This document shows, piece by piece, positions 1 to 5,230 of a stretch of DNA of 6,867 bases (its first letter is position 1; every line of letters starts with the position of its first letter). Origin of the DNA: Myxococcales bacterium (GTDB lineage: Bacteria; Myxococcota; Polyangia; Fen-1088); NCBI GenBank assembly GCA_003159055.1, contig PMLH01000284.1, forward strand, positions 1 through 6,867, written 5' to 3'. The position numbers and the translations under genes were made by a program. Under the pieces are notes generated by a model, which made no database searches, had not been told where the DNA came from, and was given only the letters and a program-made list of their open reading frames with translations.

Positions 1-184
1 TCATCGTGCCCGGATCGACGTTTAGGTAGGGATCCAATTTCTGGATCGTAATCTTTAGGCCTCGTGCTTCGAGCAGTGAGCCAATCGAAGCAGATGCCAG
101 TCCCTTTCCGAGGGATGAAACGACACCCCCGGACACGAAAATGAACTTCGTTCGTTTGGGGAGAGCCCGAGTCCCGGCGGCCAT
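1..184 (-). CDS. pyrG: CTP synthase, N-terminal fragment (cut by window edge)
   Basis: CTP synthase makes CTP from UTP, ATP and glutamine in the cytoplasm, the last step of de novo pyrimidine nucleotide synthesis. Only the first 61 residues are in the window; the gene continues past base 1 (the family is usually about 530-550 residues). The reading frame begins [10 protein letters not shown] and then shows the family's N-terminal amidoligase signature: [20 protein letters not shown] at residues 14-33, the P-loop-like ATP/UTP site, and [12 protein letters not shown] at 50-61. The ATG at 184 is chosen because AAGGAGG lies 9 nt upstream and because the first motif then sits about ten residues farther in than in E. 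coli, a normal short extension. It lies 158 nt downstream of an envelope gene pair on the same strand. Read-through is possible, but a separate promoter is likely. The identification is very secure from the motifs. Confidence 0.96.
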   Translation of the reverse strand, partial: MAAGTRALPKRTKFIFVSGGVVSSLGKGLASASIGSLLEARGLKITIQKLDPYLNVDPGTM

Positions 185-193
185 TAGTCCGTG

Positions 194-200
194 CCTCCTT
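194..200 (-). promoter_or_regulatory. Ribosome binding site of pyrG
   Basis: AAGGAGG on the minus strand is a full Shine-Dalgarno match, 9 nt before the pyrG ATG. It fixes the start at 184 and is the strongest ribosome binding site in the window. Confidence 0.8.
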
Positions 201-278
201 CGGGCCAAGCGGACAGGCTTTGCGCCTGCTCACGTACCCGAGCTGCGATCATGCGTTTGTACGTCAACTCGGGCCGCC

Positions 279-307
279 ATTCTTCGCTCTGACCCCCTCG
301 AAGTCAA
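279..307 (-). promoter_or_regulatory. Candidate sigma-70-type promoter for pyrG
   Basis: On the minus strand TTGACT (302-307, 5/6 to the -35 consensus) is followed after exactly 17 nt by AAGAAT (279-284, 4/6 to the -10 consensus). It lies in the 158-nt gap after the beta-barrel gene, about 95 nt before the pyrG start. The match is by eye only, and in GC-rich bacteria consensus-like boxes are weak evidence. The rest of 185-342 holds a 10-bp palindrome, CCGAATTCGG (310-319), but no terminator with a T-run and no convincing small gene. Confidence 0.33.
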
Positions 308-342
308 TGCCGAATTCGGAAAACTAGATGACGACGAAATCG

Positions 343-1461
343 CTAGTTTTCTTCGAGAAACGCGAGGTATACGAGCAAAGTTTGTCGTCGATATTCCACC
401 GCAGATGAGGTGGGCGCGCTGGTGTAGTACACGTAGCGTGCGCCGACTTCGACGTGGCTTTCGAAAAGCCGCGCCAACTCGATGCGGAAGGTGCTGCGAC
501 TCTCGTCTTCGATGCTCGCGCTCGGCAGTCCGGCGACGGGCTGCGGGAAGGTGAGCGGATCTGAATAACGGGTCGCAACCAGTTCGCCGCGCAGCGAGAA
601 CGAGAGCTGCCACGGCAGCGGAATCACCGCGCGGACATGAAATAGCCCGCGCACGAGGGATTCGCCGAAGCTGTTCGATTGGTTGAAGTGCAGCGCCGCC
701 CCCGAACCCCAAAGCCAGCTTCCGGTGCGCGTGAATTCCGCGTGCGCGATCCAGAAGCGATCGGTGTGGCGCGGCACAGCCCCGCCATCGGCGCATCCGT
801 TCGCGCTGCAAGCGGGGCCATGAAAGGCGCGCGCTTCCGCGCTGCCGCCAGCGCTCCATTCCCAGTCGGCGCTGCCGTCCGCGAGATCGCTGGCGAGGAC
901 GTGGCGGAACAAGAACAGCGCGGTCGGGGCCGTGAAGCTGAAGGCATCGTCGGGCTTGAAGGTGAACCAGCGATAGCCGAATCCCAGCGACGTGGACATG
1001 GAAGAGGTCAGCGCCTGGTCGAGGCGCCCCCATGGCGCGGTCGAGCGAAAGTCGGGCAAGTCGGTCGATCGGCGCTGGAAGACATCGTAATAGGCGGTGG
1101 CCAGCGCGAGTTGCGTTCGCTGCCCAAGCCGCATGCTGTCGCTGGCGGACGCTTGCGCCACGAGCACGTTTTCCGCGCGCGCCTCGGCGGTGGTGAACCA
1201 CTTGCCGCCGAACGCTGCCGAGAGCGCGAGCAGGTTTCCCTGACCGAGCGGCGCTGCGAGGTTGCCCGATGCGACCACGCGAGCAAGCGGTGAGCCTGGC
1301 GCCGAAGGTTGCGGCGCCACGCCTGAGATTCGCTCTGCCCGCGCTGGGTTGCTGTCGTATTCCGCGCCATCCTCCAGTCGCCAGTCGTGGCGGAGCTCCT
1401 CGGCGGACGCGCCGCCGGAAATTTTGACGAGAAAGATGAGTGTGGCGATGCACCTGCGCAT
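343..1461 (-). CDS. Predicted outer-membrane beta-barrel protein
   Basis: No specific family name is recognised; the protein looks like an exported outer-membrane beta-barrel. Starting at ATG 1461 it has 372 residues. A 20-residue signal peptide runs MRR, then a hydrophobic core, then ASA with cleavage before EE. The mature part opens with EYDSNPAR, a Y-x-SNP pattern common near the start of barrel domains. It continues with alternating hydrophobic and polar stretches rich in Tyr, Trp and Gly (for example LGFGYRWFTF and VEVGARYVYYT) and ends in probable strands with aromatic residues (TLLVYLAF). Two cysteines five residues apart in a Gly/Ala/His-rich stretch may form a disulfide in a surface loop. 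A GTG at 1500, 1 nt after the preceding stop, is an alternative start that suits translational coupling. It would give a less typical 33-residue signal peptide, and neither start has a clear ribosome binding site. It is probably cotranscribed with the coiled-coil gene upstream. Confidence 0.75.
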   Translation of the reverse strand: MRRCIATLIFLVKISGGASAEELRHDWRLEDGAEYDSNPARAERISGVAPQPSAPGSPLARVVASGNLAAPLGQGNLLALSAAFGGKWFTTAEARAENVLVAQASASDSMRLGQRTQLALATAYYDVFQRRSTDLPDFRSTAPWGRLDQALTSSMSTSLGFGYRWFTFKPDDAFSFTAPTALFLFRHVLASDLADGSADWEWSAGGSAEARAFHGPACSANGCADGGAVPRHTDRFWIAHAEFTRTGSWLWGSGAALHFNQSNSFGESLVRGLFHVRAVIPLPWQLSFSLRGELVATRYSDPLTFPQPVAGLPSASIEDESRSTFRIELARLFESHVEVGARYVYYTSAPTSSAVEYRRQTLLVYLAFLEEN

Positions 1462-1501
1462 CGCGCGCCATCTTAGCAGCCCGACGGGAACGAAGGTCAC
1501 G

Positions 1502-2554
1502 CTAAGGAACGCGACTCTTGCGCCTCAGGGTGTCGGCCCGTTGGCCGAGCTCGCGAGCACGCACCCGCAACCCCGTCGCAACGCGATCGAGGGCGTCGGG
1601 ATCCGAATTCGCGCCGGCCGCGCCCAAAGCTTGGCGAAGCTCGGCGGCCGTGGTTGGGTCGAGGTAGAGGCGCTGTTCGGATGGGCGGTCTGAGGCCACA
1701 CCCGGCGCAAGTGGTGACGACTTCGCCGCTGGGCTTTCGATCGCGCCGACCGCGGGCGATGACCTGGCGGTGGCATCCCCTGACGAGCTGCCAGGCGCAG
1801 TAAATGTCGGCGTGGCGGAAGTTGGATTGGCGCCACCGCCGGTCGCTACGGTGGCGGTGGGCGCGGGCGCAGCGGTCGGGCTGGCACCGCCGGTCGGCGC
1901 GGTGGGCGCGGGCGTACCGGTTGGGGTGGCACCGCCGGTCGTCGCGGTACCGCCGTGGCTCCCGCTGTCGGCTGTGGCGCCGCCCACGGCCGTCTTCTGC
2001 GTCGACATCGAAATCGCCAGGCTGCGTTTGGACGCCTCGAGGCCAGCGAAAGGATCGCGATCCCAGGCGCTCGCTCGTCGGCGCAGAGCCTTGCGTGCGC
2101 GCAGCTGCTGCGCGGCGCGCGCGAGGATGTCCGCCTGCTGATCGAGCCTGCTGGCCTGATCCGCCAACAGATCCGCCTTGGCTTCCAGCTCGACGCTTCC
2201 GTCTTGCGGAGATTCCGGCGGCGGAGGCAGCAAAGGAATCGCCTTGGGCTGCGAGGCTGGCGGCTCCTGGAGCGACCGCAATCGATCTTCCGCGCGGCCC
2301 AGCCTCTGGGCGAGGGCTTCAGCGTCGGCCATTCGGCTTCGCAAGCGGTAGTCGCCCCGAACTGATCGGTCCGCCCGCTTGAGCTCGGCGATCTCGGCAT
2401 TCACGCGGGCAAGCTCTTCCTGTAACCTTGCGAAGTCGTCCTGGGCTTTCCGAAGCGCCAGGGGATCCCTGGTCTGCGCCATCGACCGAACAGGCGCTAA
2501 CACCACCAGCCCAGCAAGGGCGGCTGCGCCGAAGAACGTCGGGATAGATCGCAT
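1502..2554 (-). CDS. Secreted coiled-coil protein with Thr/Pro/Ala repeat linker
   Basis: Unrecognised protein of 350 residues. Residues 1-27 form a signal peptide (MRSIPTFF, hydrophobic core AAALAGLVVLA, probable cleavage after SMA or AQ). Residues 30-97 are rich in Glu, Arg, Leu and Ala in heptad-like order (DDFARLQEELARVNAEIAEL), a predicted coiled coil. A proline-rich hinge follows (98-117, LLPPPP), then a second helical coil at 121-160 (EAKADLLADQASRLDQQADI). Residues 190-285 are low-complexity Thr/Pro/Ala/Gly/Ser with three 15-17-residue repeats. The C-terminal 290-350 is again helical and charged. The ATG at 2554 is preferred over TTG 2584 because it gives a standard signal peptide. 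The coiled coils suggest a periplasmic spacer or oligomerising protein, perhaps partner of the barrel protein encoded immediately downstream. That role is inference from position and composition only. Confidence 0.75.
   Translation of the reverse strand: MRSIPTFFGAAALAGLVVLAPVRSMAQTRDPLALRKAQDDFARLQEELARVNAEIAELKRADRSVRGDYRLRSRMADAEALAQRLGRAEDRLRSLQEPPASQPKAIPLLPPPPESPQDGSVELEAKADLLADQASRLDQQADILARAAQQLRARKALRRRASAWDRDPFAGLEASKRSLAISMSTQKTAVGGATADSGSHGGTATTGGATPTGTPAPTAPTGGASPTAAPAPTATVATGGGANPTSATPTFTAPGSSSGDATARSSPAVGAIESPAAKSSPLAPGVASDRPSEQRLYLDPTTAAELRQALGAAGANSDPDALDRVATGLRVRARELGQRADTLRRKSRVP
1793..1939 (-). repeat. Three tandem coding repeats, 15-17 codons each
   Basis: The linker of the coiled-coil protein holds three degenerate units at residues 206-220, 221-237 and 238-254. 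Each begins TGGA or TGGG, followed by PT and then alternating Ala/Pro/Thr. At DNA level the 11-mer ACCGCCGGTCG recurs on the plus strand at 1835, 1886 and 1931, spaced 51 and 45 nt, so units differ by whole codons. This fits expansion by in-frame slippage or unequal exchange of a flexible spacer. Confidence 0.7.
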
Positions 2555-2625
2555 CAGGATCAATAGTAGCAAGCCCTGCGCCAATGACTGCGTGGATTGA
2601 TACTGCGGGGTTAGGCTGGGTGTGC

Positions 2626-2639
2626 CTCAGTTTTCTGAG
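2626..2639. repeat. Small inverted repeat
   Basis: CTCAG-TTTT-CTGAG forms a 5-bp stem with a 4-nt loop, upstream of the minus-strand coiled-coil gene. It is short enough to occur by chance and is listed because it is one of several inverted repeats crowded in this divergent intergenic region. Confidence 0.3.
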
Positions 2640-2670
2640 ATGGAGGACCCGGTTTTCGTTTCGCTGACAC

Positions 2671-2691
2671 GGAAACCCTGGGAGGGTTTCC
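2671..2691. repeat. Perfect 9-bp inverted repeat, possible operator
   Basis: GGAAACCCT (2671-2679), a GGG centre and AGGGTTTCC (2683-2691) form a perfect 9+3+9 dyad. It sits between two divergent genes, 117 nt from the start of the minus-strand coiled-coil gene and 129 nt from that of the plus-strand lipoprotein gene. No T-run follows on either strand and no gene ends here, so a rho-independent terminator is unlikely. A 21-nt dyad between divergent genes would suit a dimeric regulator, but no motif family is recognised. Confidence 0.55.
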
Positions 2692-2698
2692 AAACCTT

Positions 2699-2743
2699 CC
2701 CGCGATGGTACGCGCCGAGCTAAGCTCGGCGGTTTTCCACGCG
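2699..2743. repeat. 45-nt hairpin repeat, copy 1 (intergenic)
   Basis: This element aligns without gaps to 2846-2890 with 40 of 45 bases identical; the first 22 bases are identical. It contains a perfect 8-bp stem, CGCCGAGC (2713-2720) and GCTCGGCG (2724-2731), around the loop TAA. Two of the five differences between copies fall in the loop and the other three in the segment just after the stem, so both copies keep the full stem. It resembles a small palindromic dispersed repeat. Similarity ends abruptly at both edges. Confidence 0.75.
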
Positions 2744-2762
2744 AGTCGGATCACGCGACTCG
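2742..2762. repeat. 7-bp inverted repeat beside repeat copy 1
   Basis: CGAGTCG (2742-2748), a 7-nt loop and CGACTCG (2756-2762) form a stem that begins at the last bases of hairpin repeat copy 1. It has no counterpart after copy 2, so it is not part of the repeated unit. No T-run follows. Confidence 0.4.
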
Positions 2763-2803
2763 GCCGGAGCGTGCGTCTCACGGCAGTGCAAGAATCAGCC
2801 GAT

Positions 2804-2808
2804 GGAGG
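2804..2808 (+). promoter_or_regulatory. Ribosome binding site deciding the lipoprotein start
   Basis: GGAGG lies 11 nt before ATG 2820 and overlaps the other in-frame candidate, ATG 2802, which has no Shine-Dalgarno sequence of its own. The spacing is slightly long, but this favours 2820 as the start. Confidence 0.45.
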
Positions 2809-2819
2809 CTATTGTGCCC

Positions 2820-3476
2820 ATGGTGCAGCTCCGACTTTTTACATGCCCGCGATGGTACGCGCCGAGCGAGGCTCGGCGGCTCCCCACGCGCCTCATCTTC
2901 CTCTTCCTCGTGCTCTCGGCGAGCATCCTGTCCGCCTGCGCGACCGGCAAGCCGCCTGCCCCGAGCTCACTCGCCACTGGCAACGAAGCGCTCGACTACT
3001 ACCCGCTCTTGCCAGGCTGGGGCTGGGCCTTCGAGATCGAGCGCGATGGAAACAAGGTGCTTGCGCCGTATTCCGTCGTCGAGCGCACCACCGATTTGGC
3101 CATCGTGAAGAACGGCGACGAACGGATTGCCTATGCCATTGTCGCCGACGGGATCGCCCGCCGCGAGAGCGGAGTGCCAGGGGATTTTGTCGTGCGAAAC
3201 CCGGTCCGCAAGGGCACCGCGTGGCCGGTCTCAAACGGCCAAGCCACAATCGTCGAGAGCGGCGTCTCCGTCACCCTGCCATCGGGCGTCTACCGAGACT
3301 GCGCCGTTGTCGAAGAGGTCCGTCGCGACCCGGAGCGGGTCACGCGAACCACCTACTGTCGCGGCACTGGCCCAGTGGAAATCGACGTGCGGATCTTCGA
3401 CCCGTTCAAGAAATCCTTCGAGCCCATGGCCCACGCAAGGCTCCTTGGCGTCACCCGTCCCGAAGCGGAGCAGTAG
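2820..3476 (+). CDS. Predicted outer-membrane lipoprotein, family not recognised
   Basis: The product has 218 residues. A hydrophobic stretch (LIFLFLVLSASI, 25-36) ends in the lipobox LSAC with Cys40 as the lipidated residue. Ala follows at +2, so outer-membrane sorting is expected by the E. coli rule. The mature part begins with a short Pro/Ser tether, then ALDYYPLLPGWGWAFEIE (58-74), where the Y-P-L-x-P-G-x-x-W-x-(F/Y) pattern recalls bacterial lipoproteins with a beta-rich domain. The rest reads as beta-strands (VTLPSGVYRDCAVVEEV, 151-167) with two more cysteines, C161 and C180, which could pair. ATG 2820 is chosen over ATG 2802 from the ribosome binding site. No later in-frame start would leave a complete signal peptide. 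The N-region is unusually long (24 residues) because residues 10-23 are encoded by the second 45-nt hairpin repeat. An 84-nt gap separates it from the redox genes, so operon membership is uncertain. Function is unknown. Confidence 0.8.
   Translation: MVQLRLFTCPRWYAPSEARRLPTRLIFLFLVLSASILSACATGKPPAPSSLATGNEALDYYPLLPGWGWAFEIERDGNKVLAPYSVVERTTDLAIVKNGDERIAYAIVADGIARRESGVPGDFVVRNPVRKGTAWPVSNGQATIVESGVSVTLPSGVYRDCAVVEEVRRDPERVTRTTYCRGTGPVEIDVRIFDPFKKSFEPMAHARLLGVTRPEAEQ
2846..2890 (+). repeat. 45-nt hairpin repeat, copy 2 (inside lipoprotein gene)
   Basis: Second copy of the repeat at 2699-2743, with the stem CGCCGAGC (2860-2867) and GCTCGGCG (2871-2878) around loop GAG. Read in frame it encodes lipoprotein residues 10-23 (PRWYAPSEARRLPT), the positively charged part before the signal-peptide core. 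The 147-nt offset between copies is a multiple of three, but copy 1 is not in a supported gene. Confidence 0.75.
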
Positions 3477-3560
3477 GTAACTCTGCAATTCGATTTGACT
3501 TGAGCAAGGCCGAGGAGTGATCCTCCTTCGGGCTGGTCTCGGTCTCAGCCTCGGAGGTTC

Positions 3561-4940
3561 ATGCCACGTCGTTTTCGGTGCACGGTCTGCGGCTATATCC
3601 ACGAGGGTGATGCCCCGCCGGATTGCTGTCCGGTGTGCGGCGTGGGCGCCGAAATGTTCGAGCCCTACGAGGATGCACCGTCGGCGCTGATGTCGACCCC
3701 ATCGACCCCGCCGACTTCACCGGCGATCGCGCCGCCTCGTGAGACCCGTGCCGGTCCGCGCTTGGTCATCCTTGGGGGTGGAATTGCGGCCTTGTCGGCC
3801 GCCCAGGCTGCACGGGCAACCAGTCCCGACGGTCGCATAACACTCGTGCACCGTGAATCGACGTTGCCCTACGACCGCATGAGCCTCACGCGCTATCTGG
3901 CGGGCGACGTGGCCCGCGAAGCGCTGCTGGTGCGGAACCATGAATGGTTCAAAGAGCAGGGGATCTTGCTGGTTCAGGCCGAGGCTCGGAGTCTCGATCG
4001 GGCCGGGCGGCGGGTTGTGCTCGACGACGGCCAGGCACTGCCCTACGACCGCCTGCTGGTCGCCACCGGGGCGCATCCTTTCGTGCCGCCGATACCCGGG
4101 GTTCGCCGCCAGGGTGTGCACGTCCTGCGGACCGTCGACGACGCCGAGGCAATTCTGCGGTCTGTGCGCAAGGGAGCCCGGTGCGTGTGCATCGGGGGCG
4201 GTTTGCTCGGAATCGAGACCGCCGGTGGTCTGGTTCGGCGCGGTGTGACCGTGACTGTGCTGGACGAGGCGCCCTGGCTGCTCTCGCGCCAGCTGGCGCG
4301 GCCTGCCTCCGCGCGCTTGTCGGGATTGCTCGGCGAGGTCGGGATCGCCGTGGTGTCGGCGGCCAAGGTGGCCGAGATCGCGGGTGACGAGAGCGTGCGT
4401 TCGGTGTTGCTCGCCGATGGTACGGAGGTTCCGGCTGACATGGTCGTGATCGCGGCCGGCGTGCGGCCCAATATCGCCATGGCCCGAGCCGCGGGTCTGG
4501 CCACAAACCGCGGTGTCCTGGTCGACGACAGCTTGCGCACGAACGACCCGGACGTGCTGGCGGCCGGCGATGTGGCTGAGCACCGGGGCGTGGTTTGGGG
4601 TCTGTGGACCGTGGCCCTGGAGCAGGGCAAGCTCGCCGGTGCGGGCCTGGCCGGAGCCACGATCTCGTTCGCGGGCAATCCACCCTCCACGCAGCTCAAG
4701 GTGCTGGCGTGGCCGGTGTTCAGCGTGGGCCGCTTCGAGGTCGAATCACCCAGCGACAAGGTTGTTGAGTACGCCGACAAGACCCGGCTTTCGCGCATCG
4801 TCGTGAAGGACGGCGTCGTGGTTGGGGGCAATTTGATCGGCGACGCAACCCTGGCCGGGCCGCTGCGGCGAGCGGTGCAGGAACGCCTTGCCCTGTCGAC
4901 CGTTCCGGAGCTGGCCGCCCTGGCGCAAGGCCGCGCCTGA
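3561..4940 (+). CDS. Rubredoxin-fused FAD-dependent NAD(P)H oxidoreductase
   Basis: A 459-residue cytoplasmic redox protein with two parts. Residues 5-34 are a rubredoxin-type one-iron site: C7-x2-C10-G, then 12 residues, then C23-P-x-C26-G. This is the short spacing seen in rubrerythrin rather than classical rubredoxin. A Pro/Ser/Thr linker (39-64) joins it to a pyridine-nucleotide-disulfide-reductase fold of the NADH:rubredoxin reductase/NirB-like group. That part shows FAD motif LVILGGGIAALSAA (68-81), LPYDRMSLTRYL (102-113), ATG (168-170), NAD(P)H motif CVCIGGGLLGIETAGGL (208-224) and the second FAD motif VLAAGDVAEH (332-341). No CxxxxC redox disulfide is seen in the flavin domain, so it is an electron-transfer flavoprotein rather than a disulfide reductase. 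It probably passes electrons from NAD(P)H via FAD to its own rubredoxin iron. ATG 3561 is preceded by GGAGG only 3 nt away, a tight spacing. A CDGSH gene follows after 42 nt. Confidence 0.9.
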   Translation: MPRRFRCTVCGYIHEGDAPPDCCPVCGVGAEMFEPYEDAPSALMSTPSTPPTSPAIAPPRETRAGPRLVILGGGIAALSAAQAARATSPDGRITLVHRESTLPYDRMSLTRYLAGDVAREALLVRNHEWFKEQGILLVQAEARSLDRAGRRVVLDDGQALPYDRLLVATGAHPFVPPIPGVRRQGVHVLRTVDDAEAILRSVRKGARCVCIGGGLLGIETAGGLVRRGVTVTVLDEAPWLLSRQLARPASARLSGLLGEVGIAVVSAAKVAEIAGDESVRSVLLADGTEVPADMVVIAAGVRPNIAMARAAGLATNRGVLVDDSLRTNDPDVLAAGDVAEHRGVVWGLWTVALEQGKLAGAGLAGATISFAGNPPSTQLKVLAWPVFSVGRFEVESPSDKVVEYADKTRLSRIVVKDGVVVGGNLIGDATLAGPLRRAVQERLALSTVPELAALAQGRA

Positions 4941-4971
4941 AGAACAATCCGCCCAATCTCAACAATCAACC

Positions 4972-4977
4972 AAGGAG
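4972..4977 (+). promoter_or_regulatory. Ribosome binding site of the CDGSH gene
   Basis: AAGGAG lies 5 nt before ATG 4983 in the 42-nt gap after the oxidoreductase. It is a strong site, suggesting that the small iron-sulfur protein is translated efficiently and independently. No terminator hairpin is seen in the gap, consistent with cotranscription. Confidence 0.65.
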
Positions 4978-4982
4978 CACTG

Positions 4983-5222
4983 ATGTCAGAGCCGAAGATT
5001 GCCGCCAAGCAACCCATTCCTGTGCAACTCGAGGCCGGCAAGACGTACGCCTGGTGTCGTTGTGGGGAGTCCAAAGGCCAGCCCTTCTGCGACGGCTCGC
5101 ACAAGGGCGGCGCGTTCACCCCACTGGTCTTCAAGGCCGACGCCACCAAGGAAGCCTGGCTCTGCCAGTGCAAGCGCAGCAAGAACGCACCCTACTGCGA
5201 CGGGACCCACAAGACCCTCTAA
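4983..5222 (+). CDS. Double CDGSH-type iron-sulfur protein
   Basis: A 79-residue protein with two CDGSH zinc-finger-like motifs, each predicted to hold a [2Fe-2S] cluster through three Cys and one His. Motif 1 is C25-x-C27, S30, P34 and C36-DGS-H40. Motif 2 is C61-x-C63, S66, P70 and C72-DGT-H76. All eight ligands are present. Family members (mitoNEET relatives) transfer electrons or clusters, and bacterial double-motif forms are small soluble proteins. No signal peptide or membrane anchor is seen, so it should be cytoplasmic. It lies 42 nt after the rubredoxin-oxidoreductase and 8 nt before the marC start, so the three genes probably form an operon. The neighbouring flavoprotein is an obvious candidate reductant, but that pairing is inference. 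Confidence 0.93.
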   Translation: MSEPKIAAKQPIPVQLEAGKTYAWCRCGESKGQPFCDGSHKGGAFTPLVFKADATKEAWLCQCKRSKNAPYCDGTHKTL

Positions 5223-5230
5223 GCCGCGCC

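Noticed and set aside
679..1293. Plus-strand open frame of 204 codons
   Set aside because: It is antisense to the barrel gene, has skewed Arg/Gly/Glu composition and no recognisable motif.
230..1471. Long minus-strand open frame of 413 codons overlapping the beta-barrel gene
   Set aside because: It is Arg/Ala-rich with no domain or signal peptide, while the overlapping frame gives a signal peptide and barrel-like strands. It is a high-GC shadow frame.
2671..2691. Rho-independent terminator
   Set aside because: The stem is good, but no T-run follows on either strand and both flanking genes start, rather than end, on this side.
2699..2890. CRISPR repeats
   Set aside because: Only two imperfect copies exist, about 100 nt apart, with one inside a gene and no array regularity.
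2705..3520. Plus-strand open frame of 271 codons starting in repeat copy 1
   Set aside because: It runs in another frame through the lipoprotein gene and is mostly Arg/Pro/His-rich. The lipoprotein frame has a clear lipobox and normal composition.
3512..3525. Hairpin GAGGA-GTGA-TCCTC as a terminator after the lipoprotein gene
   Set aside because: The 5-bp stem is weak and no T-run follows, so it cannot be claimed as a terminator.
3717..4583. Minus-strand open frame of 288 codons
   Set aside because: It is antisense to the oxidoreductase, His/Gln/Arg-rich and without any family feature.
4043..5182. Minus-strand open frame of 379 codons opposite the oxidoreductase and CDGSH genes
   Set aside because: Both plus-strand genes show full family motifs, and this antisense frame has Ser/Arg/Pro-rich content and no motifs.
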